Source: a virus
Direction: 5' to 3' (one strand)
Length of the DNA stretch: 21,787 nt
IMG/VR virus record: IMGVR_UViG_3300046357_000032
Coordinates: 1-21,787 of that record
Part shown: positions 12,018 to 19,078 of the stretch, piece by piece
Position numbering within the stretch: position 1 is the first letter of the stretch
Layout: the number at the start of each line of letters is the position of its first letter
The notes under the pieces: model-generated
The model's input: the letters and a program-made list of their open reading frames with translations, nothing else
Told to the model about the DNA's origin: nothing
Databases searched by the model: none
Made by a program: the position numbers and the translations under genes

Positions 12018-12041
12018 ATGCCCTAACGGGTCTTTTAAAAG
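12018..12041 (+). promoter_or_regulatory. pR2 leader, copy of the pR1 leader
   Basis: ATGCCCTAAC, then GGG and CTTTTAAAAG (12032-12041) with the ribosome site of the next gene. Compared with pR1 the two leaders are the same except for a 10-bp insertion (AAATTGCACG) in pR1 between CTAAC and GGG. CCC-UAAC-GGG can form a 3-bp hairpin at the 5' end of the transcript. Confidence 0.6.
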
Positions 12042-12051
12042 GAATATTGAA

Positions 12052-12258
12052 ATGAATACAACCATCACCCCCGCAAATCAAATTGCAACATTTGCCAATC
12101 CCGAATTGGGCATTGCATCCCTGGTCACCGTAGTCAAAAAAGGCTTTGCCGTCACATTGATGGACACCGACGCTGAAATGATTGTGGCCACAAAAATCTT
12201 TCCGCTGGCCATGCTTGTTCAGGCCATCAACTACGCCAAAACAATTGCAAATGTTTAA
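12052..12258 (+). CDS. Small early protein (68 aa)
   Basis: First gene after pR2, with AAAAGGA upstream of ATG 12052. The 68 residues begin MNTTITPANQIATFANPELG. The rest is mildly hydrophobic with a VTVVKKGFAVTLMDTDAEMI beta-like segment and a helix LAMLVQAINYAKTIA. There is no clear transmembrane segment or motif. The shape is like many small phage-encoded regulators. The stop region overlaps the next start by 8 nt. Function unknown. Confidence 0.7.
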   Translation: MNTTITPANQIATFANPELGIASLVTVVKKGFAVTLMDTDAEMIVATKIFPLAMLVQAINYAKTIANV

Positions 12259-12361
12259 CTGGCCATTTCCACCGCCAGGGGGGCCAATCCCCTGGACGCG
12301 TAAGCAAGAACGCGATTACCAAACCAAAAAGCGGGACGACTTGCCCACCGCACCATTTTGA
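12251..12361 (+). CDS. Pro-rich small protein (36 aa)
   Basis: ATG 12251 lies within the last codons of the previous gene and gives MFNWPFPPPGGPIPWTRKQE followed by RDYQTKKRDDLPTAPF. Its N-terminus is Pro/Trp/Gly-rich and the rest is charged. Such MF-x-W-x-F-P-x-P starts occur in tiny phage proteins. The overlap with the previous gene supports coupled translation. No separate ribosome site is obvious, so the call is moderate. Confidence 0.5.
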   Translation: MFNWPFPPPGGPIPWTRKQERDYQTKKRDDLPTAPF

Positions 12362-12372
12362 AAGTTACTGCA

Positions 12373-12699
12373 ATGAAAAAAATGATTCGCATTGATCTTG
12401 ACGGCCCTTACTACCCAAAACCAACGGTTTACCAACGCGTTTGGAATTGCCTGGTTGTGGTGGTGATTGCTGTCGGTGTTGTCGCTTGGTTGTCCGGTTG
12501 TTCGACAACCACGACCGGCGGCGCCCAAGATTTGGTGCTGGACAAAAGTATCCAGCCCATGTCGCGGAATGAAGTCGTGTCGGCCATTGGCGATTGCCAG
12601 GCCAACGGGCTTCGCGCCGTGTTGATGTACGGAAAACGCAAAGTCAACGGTTACACCGCTGACGTTGTGATTGACGTTACTTGCGCCCCTAAATGGTAA
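12373..12699 (+). CDS. Lipoprotein-like membrane-anchored protein (108 aa)
   Basis: The N-terminus is polar (residues 1-25). A hydrophobic helix follows (about 26-40, LVVVVIAVGVVAWL), ending in LSGC, a lipobox with C43, and then STTTTGG. The mature part (about 65 aa) has two more cysteines and the block GDCQANGLRAVLMYGKRKVN, then GYTADVVIDVTCAP, which I recognise as a conserved small phage protein of unknown function. The pre-lipobox region is longer than a standard signal peptide, so it may be an anchor with or without lipidation. I prefer ATG 12373 to a TTG at 12358. It lies directly upstream of the recombination genes and overlaps no signal of theirs. Confidence 0.68.
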   Translation: MKKMIRIDLDGPYYPKPTVYQRVWNCLVVVVIAVGVVAWLSGCSTTTTGGAQDLVLDKSIQPMSRNEVVSAIGDCQANGLRAVLMYGKRKVNGYTADVVIDVTCAPKW

Positions 12700-12710
12700 A
12701 GGAAAAAATT

Positions 12711-13313
12711 ATGGAACAGTCATTCAGCAAAGTCGCTTCGGCCCTGGTCAAAGCGCAAAAAGAATTTGGCCCTGCGCTGAAATCATCCAGCAACCCGCAT
12801 TTCAAATCGCGTTACGCCGACCTGGCCGCTTGCGTTGAAGCCGTGATCGAAGGCTTGAACAACAACGGCATTGCATTGACGCAACGCGTCAGTTCATACG
12901 ACAACGGCGTGATTGTGGAAACCGTGTTTATTCACGAATCCGGCGAAGTTATAAATTGCGGCCAACTGCACGTTCCGGCCACCAAACAAGATGCCCAGGG
13001 TTATGGCAGCGCGTTGACCTATGCCCGCCGCTATTCGTTGATGGCAGCCTGTGGAATCGCACCGGAAGATGACGACGGCAACGCGGCCAGCAAACGCCCA
13101 ACAGCGCCAGCAATCCCAACGCCTGACATTACCGACCACCTGGCAGCCATCCAGGCCAGCGCAAACAGCGAAGAATTGGCGGCAACATTTAAAGATGCGT
13201 TTGACGCTTGCCAGGGCAACCAGGTATTGCAAGCCAAAGTAATGGCAGCCAAAAAAGAACGCGTGGCCCGCGCCAAAAAAGATTTATCAACCAAAGGAAA
13301 TGAAAATGTCTGA
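12711..13313 (+). CDS. erf: ERF-family single-strand annealing protein
   Basis: The 200-residue protein has the ERF signature: SKVASALVKAQKEFGPALK at the start, SRYADLAACVEAV, and the central DAQGYGSALTYARRYSLMAA followed by CGIAPEDDDGNAA. ERF proteins (P22 Erf) form rings on single-stranded DNA and anneal complementary strands, replacing lambda Beta. After the core there is a Pro-rich linker and a helical, Lys-rich C-terminal domain. I chose ATG 12711 (preceded by AAAGGA) rather than ATG 12693, which overlaps the lipoprotein stop. The gene runs into the exonuclease gene with an 8-nt overlap, the normal pairing of annealing protein and exonuclease. Confidence 0.92.
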   Translation: MEQSFSKVASALVKAQKEFGPALKSSSNPHFKSRYADLAACVEAVIEGLNNNGIALTQRVSSYDNGVIVETVFIHESGEVINCGQLHVPATKQDAQGYGSALTYARRYSLMAACGIAPEDDDGNAASKRPTAPAIPTPDITDHLAAIQASANSEELAATFKDAFDACQGNQVLQAKVMAAKKERVARAKKDLSTKGNENV

Positions 13314-13932
13314 CGAAATTGAACAACGCACCGACGAATGGTTTGCCGCCCGCCTGGGTAAAGTCACCGCGTCCAAAGTGGCCGACGTGATGGCCCGCAC
13401 AAAATCGGGTTATTCCGCAACGCGTGAAAACTACATGGCCCAACTGGTGGTCGAACAAATCACCGGCACACGCCAGGAATCGTTCACCAACAGCGCGATG
13501 CAATGGGGAACCGACCAGGAACCCTTTGCCCGCGGGGCATACGAAGCCGCCACCGGCAACATGGTTGAGGAAGTGGGTTTTGTAAACCATCCAACCATTG
13601 CGATGGCTGGCGCGTCGCCTGACGGCCTGATTGGCGACAACGGATGCGTGGAAATCAAATGCCCGAACACGGCCACCATGATTGAAACGCTGCTGACCGG
13701 CGCCGTGCCGCAAAAGTATTTCGCGCAAATGCAATTTCAAATGGTTTGTGCTGGCCGCGCCTGGTGCGATTACGTGGTGTTTGATCCACGGATGCCAACC
13801 AAAGCGCAACTGTTCATTAAACGCGTACCTCGTGACGAAGTTTTCGTGGCCGATATGGAAGCGGAAATCATCAAGTTCCTAGCCGAAACCGCGGTCAAGG
13901 TCGATCAACTTAAAAAAATCATTGGGGAATAA
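13306..13932 (+). CDS. YqaJ/lambda-exonuclease-type recombination nuclease
   Basis: The 208-residue protein is a YqaJ viral recombinase-family 5'-3' exonuclease. RTDEWFAARLGKVTASK opens the fold and GTDQEPFARGAYE follows. SPDGLIGDNGCVEIKCP supplies D106, E116 and K118 of the PD-(D/E)xK site, and QMQFQMVCAGRAWCDYVVFD completes the core. It makes single-stranded DNA for the ERF protein. ATG 13306 is preferred over ATG 13300 because AAAGGA is properly spaced. All catalytic residues are present, so it should be active. Confidence 0.92.
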   Translation: MSDEIEQRTDEWFAARLGKVTASKVADVMARTKSGYSATRENYMAQLVVEQITGTRQESFTNSAMQWGTDQEPFARGAYEAATGNMVEEVGFVNHPTIAMAGASPDGLIGDNGCVEIKCPNTATMIETLLTGAVPQKYFAQMQFQMVCAGRAWCDYVVFDPRMPTKAQLFIKRVPRDEVFVADMEAEIIKFLAETAVKVDQLKKIIGE

Positions 13933-13935
13933 ATC

Positions 13936-14217
13936 ATGGCAAAACTTATCAACGAAATCACCGTAATCACCGGCACGTACAACAACGCCCAGGGCCAACA
14001 AAAAAACCGTTACCAGCGGATTGGTTCGATCATTGACACCAAAAACGGGCCAATGCTCAAAATTGACGTGATTCCGCTGAAGGAAGGCGGTTGGGACGGT
14101 TGGGCATATATCAACGAACCACGCGAACGCGACGACCAGCCGCAAGGCCAACAACAGCGACGCGCCCCCCAGGGCAGCGGGTTTGACGATATGCACGACG
14201 ACATTCCAAACTTTTAA
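13936..14217 (+). CDS. Putative single-stranded DNA-binding protein (93 aa)
   Basis: The protein reads ITVITGTYNNAQGQQKNRYQ, then RIGSIIDTKNGPMLKIDVIP and GGWDGWAYINEP, consistent with a small OB-fold. It has a Gln/Arg-rich linker and an acidic tip DDMHDDIPNF. The acidic C-terminal tip that mimics DDIPF of bacterial SSB is a common sign of single-stranded DNA-binding proteins, where it recruits partners. Position 3 nt after the exonuclease gene supports it as the third part of an annealing protein/exonuclease/SSB cassette. No SSB family name is proven. Confidence 0.72.
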   Translation: MAKLINEITVITGTYNNAQGQQKNRYQRIGSIIDTKNGPMLKIDVIPLKEGGWDGWAYINEPRERDDQPQGQQQRRAPQGSGFDDMHDDIPNF

Positions 14218-14226
14218 GGGGTGGCC

Positions 14227-14739
14227 ATGCAATTGGATTTTTTTGGCGACAAAGGCGATTACCTGGCGCAACTGAAAACCAACTGGCGGGCCACCATCGA
14301 AGGCGACGGGGGCCATTGCCCCTGTTGCGGGAAGTGGGGCAAGGTAAGCCCCCAGGGCATGAACGAAACACGCGCCCTGGCCCTTCTGTGGCTTTCCCGC
14401 GCCCCTTTCAATTTTGATGGTTGGGTCGATGTTCCCAAAACTGGCCCGCGCTGGTTGATGCGCGGCAAAACGCACACAACGTTGCAGCATTGGGGGTTTG
14501 TGGAATCAGGCGGCCATGCGGAAGACAGCAAAAAATCGGATGGTGCCTGGCGCGTGACACCCAAGGGCTTGCACTTTATTTGCGGAACGATTACCGTTCC
14601 ACGTAAGGCATACATTTACAACAACGTTGTTGAAGGCTGGTCGGACGAATGCGTTTTGTTCAGGGATTGCTTTGGCCGCCATTTTGACTATGCCGAAGTG
14701 ATGGCCGACAACTTCAACCTAAATGCGATCAAACTATGA
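14227..14739 (+). CDS. Conserved phage protein with CPCC zinc motif (170 aa)
   Basis: ATG 14227 follows AGGGG at 6-nt spacing. The product starts MQLDFFGDKGDYLAQL. It has GHCPCCGKWGKV (C31, C33, C34), a helix-turn region (NETRALALLWLSRA), and later WRVTPKGLHFICGTITVPRK and FRDCFGRHFDYAEVM. This order is a recurring conserved hypothetical family in phage replication/recombination regions. The ALLWL-type segment and the TLQHWGFVESG block look like a winged-helix DNA-binding unit with a metal site. No enzymatic residue set is evident. Confidence 0.75.
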   Translation: MQLDFFGDKGDYLAQLKTNWRATIEGDGGHCPCCGKWGKVSPQGMNETRALALLWLSRAPFNFDGWVDVPKTGPRWLMRGKTHTTLQHWGFVESGGHAEDSKKSDGAWRVTPKGLHFICGTITVPRKAYIYNNVVEGWSDECVLFRDCFGRHFDYAEVMADNFNLNAIKL

Positions 14740-14966
14740 ATTGCTGCGACTATGACTGCAATCAAGGCCGCAATTGCCCCGCAAGGGCAACCGCGTGGGT
14801 CTGCCCATTCTGCTACGTAAAAGGCTGCCAAACGCCCGATACGTGCCGTTCCCTGGCCATCCGCATCCATACCCTGGATGAAGTGGCCACCGCGTTCGAC
14901 AAAATGCGAAGCCTGGGCGACACCGCGGCATCATTTGCGGCGTTTGTCAGGAACATGAAACGTTAA
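14736..14966 (+). CDS. Cysteine-rich phage protein (76 aa)
   Basis: The first 37 residues hold eight cysteines, including DCNQGRNCPARA and CPFCYVKGC. The C-QGR-CP-R block is a known motif of small phage proteins of unknown function, and here it is followed by a second Cys cluster and a helical tail (LDEVATAFDKMRSLGD). It probably binds one or two zinc ions. It is the last gene of the rightward operon. Its start overlaps the previous stop (ATGA), and its stop overlaps the convergent endolysin stop by 4 nt. Confidence 0.75.
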   Translation: MNCCDYDCNQGRNCPARATAWVCPFCYVKGCQTPDTCRSLAIRIHTLDEVATAFDKMRSLGDTAASFAAFVRNMKR

Positions 14967-15400
14967 GCAAACGGGCGCGTTCCGGCCTTGTCAATAATCA
15001 GGGCTTGTTTGCGCGGGCTGGTGTCGTTGGTGTTTGGAATGCTGATATGCGTCCAGCGATCAAATTCACGAATCACCTGGTCAAACAAAATTCCGCTGGC
15101 CATGATTTTTCGCACTACTTCGTCGGGCGTCATGCCTGGCACACGGAAGTCGCAAGCGCAGCCGGTGCGGTGCTGGCTGCTGTCTTTGCTGCCCACCGCG
15201 TCGTTGACCTTTTTTGTGCGAAGTCCCGATGAAATCATTATGGGCTTGCCGTTCAACACCATTTTGACTTGCTCAAGAAAATCAGCCAAGCGCGTCAGGT
15301 TGGCCAGTTCTTGGTCGTTGGGGCTGTTGTCCCATCCGTTGCGTTCGGCTGTTTCGGATGCGGTCAATTCTTCCAGGGTGAAATGCGGCGTCAGGTTCAT
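14963..15400 (-). CDS. Endolysin, peptidase M15A
   Basis: The 145-residue protein is a single-domain M15A peptidase. It shows FTLEELTASETAE at the N-terminus, SSGLR (58-61), SSQHRTGCACDF with H77 and D84 in the H-x(6)-D zinc pattern, and WTHIS with H118. Enzymes of this type cut peptide bridges of peptidoglycan and act as endolysins. All zinc ligands and the catalytic region are in place. No signal peptide is seen, so it relies on the holin encoded just before it in the operon (ATGA overlap at 15397-15400). Confidence 0.9.
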   Translation of the reverse strand: MNLTPHFTLEELTASETAERNGWDNSPNDQELANLTRLADFLEQVKMVLNGKPIMISSGLRTKKVNDAVGSKDSSQHRTGCACDFRVPGMTPDEVVRKIMASGILFDQVIREFDRWTHISIPNTNDTSPRKQALIIDKAGTRPFA

Positions 15401-15807
15401 TTTTTGGCTTTCATGTCGGCAAGTTTTTCAACCGTGCGGCCTCCAAAATAGGCCAGGAAAATAATTTGGCCCCATTGGCCCAACAACTGCACGTAGGATT
15501 CCTGGGCGTTGTAACCAAACGCGCTCATCATGGTGAACAAAAAAAATGCCACAAAAATGGCAATCAGCGCCAGCGGCCGAATGTTCTTTGACAACCAGGA
15601 ATCGGAACCCATGTCGGCTTTCCAACGATCCGACACGTTGGTCATTTCCACTTCAAACAGTTTGGTTTCGTTGGCCATCTTGGCCAGTTCGCCACTTTGC
15701 GCCAAGGCAGCCAAATCTAATTGGGCTTTGGCTTTGGCTTCGGGATCAGGAATCAGTTTGTCAATCAATTTCCCGCCAACATTCAATAGTGCGTCAAGTC
15801 CAAACAT
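15397..15807 (-). CDS. Holin, 3-TM gene-transfer-release type
   Basis: The 136-residue protein matches the holin-of-3TMs (GTA) family: LIPDPEAKAKA at 18-28, then a long amphipathic helix, then SDSWLSKNIRPL at 68-79. Two clear membrane helices follow at about 79-98 and 107-122, ending with GGRTVEKL and a Lys-rich tail. It should form the inner-membrane lesion that releases the M15 endolysin. It overlaps the endolysin gene start by ATGA, a common lysis-cassette organisation. Confidence 0.85.
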   Translation of the reverse strand: MFGLDALLNVGGKLIDKLIPDPEAKAKAQLDLAALAQSGELAKMANETKLFEVEMTNVSDRWKADMGSDSWLSKNIRPLALIAIFVAFFLFTMMSAFGYNAQESYVQLLGQWGQIIFLAYFGGRTVEKLADMKAKK

Positions 15808-15808
15808 A

Positions 15809-16162
15809 TCAGTCCTTTCCCGTCAGGGTTTTGATTTTGCTGTTGACCGGCATTTTTTCTTCAAGGATGGCAATGTGCATCCGGTTTTCGGCAATTTGGT
15901 CACGGTTGCGTTGGATTTCCTTTTCTAAATCCTGACGTAATTTTTCGCGGGCAAGTTCGGCGCCGGTGTTGCTTGCTTGCTTGTTGTCGCTGGTCACAAC
16001 CAGGCTGATTTTGCTGTTCAGGATGGTGACTTCGTGGGCCAAGTTTGACAGCGCCGACATAAGGTAAACGACGCACGAAAACAGTAAAGGCAACAAAGCA
16101 AACGTGATCTTTTCAATTAGTTGGCTTTTGCTTTCCATTGCTTGGATTTTTTCCTCACTCAT
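15809..16162 (-). CDS. Membrane-anchored coiled-coil protein (117 aa)
   Basis: One transmembrane helix near residues 20-42 (FALLPLLFSCVVYLMSALSN) is followed by a long charged helix (residues 70-105, ELAREKLRQDLEKEIQRNRD). The topology, N-terminal anchor with a periplasmic or cytoplasmic coiled coil next to a holin, recalls inner-membrane spanins or holin regulators. No outer-membrane spanin partner is evident, so this is only a hypothesis. It is encoded just upstream of the holin in the lysis cluster. Confidence 0.65.
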   Translation of the reverse strand: MSEEKIQAMESKSQLIEKITFALLPLLFSCVVYLMSALSNLAHEVTILNSKISLVVTSDNKQASNTGAELAREKLRQDLEKEIQRNRDQIAENRMHIAILEEKMPVNSKIKTLTGKD

Positions 16163-16163
16163 T

Positions 16164-16397
16164 TCAATGCTCTTTCATCCAACTGATTGCAAACCCTACG
16201 GCGCTGGACACGAACGACACAAACGCCATTCCGGCCCAAAAACCACCACGGCCCTGGTTGGCCAAAGCAACCAATTTTTCCAAATTGGATTCCATCTTGT
16301 CCATCTTTTTTTCCATGTCGTCGAACCGGCGTTCGTAGTCTTGAACCTTTTGCCAAAGAACACCGTATTTCACGGGATCAATTTCTGCTTGTGCCAT
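16164..16397 (-). CDS. Small coiled-coil/TM protein, XhlA-like architecture (77 aa)
   Basis: The protein has an N-terminal segment DPVKYGVLWQKVQDYERRFD, then DDMEKKMDKMESNLEKLVAL, a coiled coil of about 35 residues. After that come Gly-rich residues and one hydrophobic helix near the end (GFWAGMAFVSFVSSAVGFAI), then WMKEH. XhlA and similar phage lysis accessory proteins share the layout coil then C-terminal helix. I chose ATG 16397. A GTG at 16409 would overlap the previous stop by 4 nt and add four residues; both have weak ribosome sites. A role in lysis or membrane association is inferred from position. Confidence 0.65.
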   Translation of the reverse strand: MAQAEIDPVKYGVLWQKVQDYERRFDDMEKKMDKMESNLEKLVALANQGRGGFWAGMAFVSFVSSAVGFAISWMKEH

Positions 16398-16405
16398 GTT
16401 TTCAA

Positions 16406-19078
16406 TCACTTTTTAATCAAATCTTGAATAGGGACAAAACGCGATTGCGTGTTTTCAAATGCCTTTTGTTCAGCCTGGGCTTGGGCCTTGGCTCTTTTGC
16501 CTGCTGAACGCTGGCCTATCAATTCGTTTGCCGCCAATGCAGCCGCACCGCCAGCGGCTCCAAGGGTAATCCCGCCAGTTCCAATTTCAGCAATTCCACC
16601 GGCCGTTAAGGCTGCGCCTTTTGACAACACCTGTTCGGCAATTTTGGAACCCAACTTTTGTTCCACGTTGATTTTTTGAACCGCTGCGCCTTTATAACCG
16701 GTATCGGTGGCCAGGATGTGAACGGCATTGTGGTAATCACGTAGATTGCCCATTTCGTCAGGCGTGAACAAACGGTTCATTACCTCACGGTTGTCGTTCA
16801 TGTATTTGGTAACCTGGCGCGGTGTTTTTTGTTCCGCAACACGGTTGGCAAATTGCGCTTTGATTTCAGACAGCGCGGCCGTGGCCTGGGGCTGCAATTC
16901 AGGTGGAACGCCTTTGAGGGTATCAATTACGTGGGTAAATTGATCCACCGGCATATCCGCAATATTTTGTGCAATTTTTTCAATTTGCACTTTTCGATTG
17001 ATACCTTTTGGCCCATCGGCATCCAAGATTTTGGAAATTCCGTTTGGATTGTCTAAAGTATTTTTGCGAAGTTCAACCAATGCCCGCGCATCTTTGTAAA
17101 ACGGGGTGTTGGTGTCCAGATTAGCCAACACGTCGGTGTCCACCGCTTCTTTTAATTGGCGGTGAAGGTTGGCATTTTTTCGATCCCAATTTTCGTTTAC
17201 AAACTTGCGGAAATTTTCGGCTGTTTTGGCGTCAGTTGGCAATAGGTTGCCGTCTTTGTCAATCATGCCCAATTGCTTCATGCGGGCTTTGGCAATGTTG
17301 GTCAAACCAATCGTTTCGGTGTTGGCCAATGTCAACGATTCGTCGTTCAAAACCTTCATAATGTTTTGCGCTTCGACGGGAATTTCTTTGGCCAACGCGT
17401 CACGTTCAGCGTAAATTTTGCGGGTGGCATTGTCAAAATTTGTTTCCAAATCTTGCAACGGTTTCAGGATGGTGTTGCCGCGTTTGTAAACGGTGCTTTC
17501 ATCCAGGCCAACCGTGCCGCCAGTATTTTTAACCTGGCGTTCGGCAAAATCTGCCAGGCGCTTTTGCTCGTCGGCAAATTTTTCCTTCAGGAAATTGCCG
17601 GTGGCCGTGTCGGTGTTCGACGTGGCGTAATTTGTTGCGCGTTCTTTGCCCTTGCCTTCAATAGCAGCCAAGTCGGCAGCATGATCCGAACCCAACACAC
17701 GGTTTAGAGTTTGGGCGCGGGAATATTGCTCATCCAATGGCAAACCGTTTTCAGCGTATTTGACTTCGGAAAATGGCGTGTCCGGCGCGGCTGGCTTACT
17801 GGTTCCAAGTGGCGACGCGGCGGGTTGTGCTGGCGCTGGTTGGCCTAACGCGGCTGGCTGTGTTGCCGCCTGGCGTTCGGCCTGGTAACGCTGATCCAAT
17901 TCATCCACGTTGCGTTTAAGTTCAACGCCAGGCGCTTCCGGTGTGCCAGGAACGGCCGCTGGCGCCGATTTTGGCTTCATGTTGGTGCTACCAGGTGCAA
18001 CGGCTTCGGCAACGCTGCCAACGGCCCGCTGGATCGGTTCAGGCGTCACCGCTTTGACAGCCTGGCCAACATATCCGGCTTCGCGGCCAATTGCGCCGGT
18101 GACGGCCTGAACGGGCTTGGTCTTGGCAATTGCTTTGGCGCCACCAGGAATCAGGAAAGTGGCCTGGTTGACCATGTTTTCCACGTCGCCTTTGGGAATG
18201 TTAATTCCCTGGCTTTGTAAACCTGATTGAATTGCGTCAACGCCTTTTTCTAAATTGGCGCCAATGTAATCCATGACTTGACGGCTGGCCTCGCCTTTGT
18301 ATTCCGACGTTCCGGTCACACCAAAAGCGCGGCCCACAACGTCTTTGGGGCTAGTGGTTTCGGCTTTGGCCTTGGCTTCGGCTGCTTCAGGCGACATTTG
18401 TGTGCCGTAGTAAGCCCGCGCCAGCGGATAAGCCAAAACGTCCATTGTTCCGGTGACTGCATTGATTCCGGTATCTGCCAGGCTGGCGGCTGCGCGACCT
18501 TGGCCACGTAGGAATTGGCCAACCTTGCCCACAACTCCGCGGGGCTTTTCTTCCTCGCCAGGCTTTGTGGCCATTGCTTGCTGCACCGCGCTGTCAATGT
18601 TTTGCGGGTTGAAGTCGCCAAACCCTTGGGGCGTTTCCGTGCCGGTCACCTGGCCAGGCATCAACACCGCATGAACGGGGTCTTTTTTGCCAAGTGGGCG
18701 ATGAATGCCAAAACGGTTTAGGAAGGCTTCGGGAACCTTGGCTGATATGTCCACCGCTTCCGTGTGAAATGCGGGCTGCCCTGGGGCGCTGGATGGATCG
18801 ACGGGCGAATAAACGCCAGGCATTCCAACCTTGCTTTGGGCAAACAATTTTTCTTGTTCGGCGCGTGTGCGAACGCCGCTGGTGATTGGCATATCCGTGC
18901 CAAATTCTTGTTTGTATGCGGATTTTGCTTTTTCTAAGTTGGCCAACAATGCGGGGTTTAAACCTTGCAAATTGACCTGGCTGGATTGGCTTGGTTGTCC
19001 GGCTGGCTGCGGTTTTGGTGGTCGCCCAAACGCTTGCCCGACGGCGTTGTCAATGTCGGCAAGGTTTAAGGTTTCCAT
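16406..19078 (-). CDS. Internal virion / ejection protein with M15-like N-terminus (890 aa)
   Basis: A large protein with no known whole-length match that I can name. Residues ~60-140 resemble a D-Ala-D-Ala carboxypeptidase (VanY/M15) domain: SGVRTRAEQEKLF (S67, R70), AFHTEAVDIS (H105, D110), FGIHRPL and DPVHAVL (H136). The usual H-x(6)-D spacing is H-x(4)-D here, so zinc binding is uncertain. The middle (150-450) is Pro/Ala-rich and disordered. A helical coiled-coil-like part follows, and a hydrophobic Gly/Ala-rich segment near 820-860 looks like a membrane-inserting region. It lies directly after two other ejection-type genes, so it is probably an internal protein that opens peptidoglycan and forms the DNA channel. 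Start ATG 19078 overlaps the preceding stop (TAATG). Confidence 0.72.
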   Translation of the reverse strand: METLNLADIDNAVGQAFGRPPKPQPAGQPSQSSQVNLQGLNPALLANLEKAKSAYKQEFGTDMPITSGVRTRAEQEKLFAQSKVGMPGVYSPVDPSSAPGQPAFHTEAVDISAKVPEAFLNRFGIHRPLGKKDPVHAVLMPGQVTGTETPQGFGDFNPQNIDSAVQQAMATKPGEEEKPRGVVGKVGQFLRGQGRAAASLADTGINAVTGTMDVLAYPLARAYYGTQMSPEAAEAKAKAETTSPKDVVGRAFGVTGTSEYKGEASRQVMDYIGANLEKGVDAIQSGLQSQGINIPKGDVENMVNQATFLIPGGAKAIAKTKPVQAVTGAIGREAGYVGQAVKAVTPEPIQRAVGSVAEAVAPGSTNMKPKSAPAAVPGTPEAPGVELKRNVDELDQRYQAERQAATQPAALGQPAPAQPAASPLGTSKPAAPDTPFSEVKYAENGLPLDEQYSRAQTLNRVLGSDHAADLAAIEGKGKERATNYATSNTDTATGNFLKEKFADEQKRLADFAERQVKNTGGTVGLDESTVYKRGNTILKPLQDLETNFDNATRKIYAERDALAKEIPVEAQNIMKVLNDESLTLANTETIGLTNIAKARMKQLGMIDKDGNLLPTDAKTAENFRKFVNENWDRKNANLHRQLKEAVDTDVLANLDTNTPFYKDARALVELRKNTLDNPNGISKILDADGPKGINRKVQIEKIAQNIADMPVDQFTHVIDTLKGVPPELQPQATAALSEIKAQFANRVAEQKTPRQVTKYMNDNREVMNRLFTPDEMGNLRDYHNAVHILATDTGYKGAAVQKINVEQKLGSKIAEQVLSKGAALTAGGIAEIGTGGITLGAAGGAAALAANELIGQRSAGKRAKAQAQAEQKAFENTQSRFVPIQDLIKK

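Noticed and set aside
12358-12372. TTG start extending the lipoprotein-like gene
   Set aside because: It lies in the stop region of the preceding small gene with no ribosome site. ATG 12373 is simpler.
13189-13809. Minus-strand ORFs opposite erf and exonuclease (also 13879-14490)
   Set aside because: They lie antisense to well-supported recombination genes, are His/Phe/Arg-rich, and lack ribosome sites or recognisable patterns.
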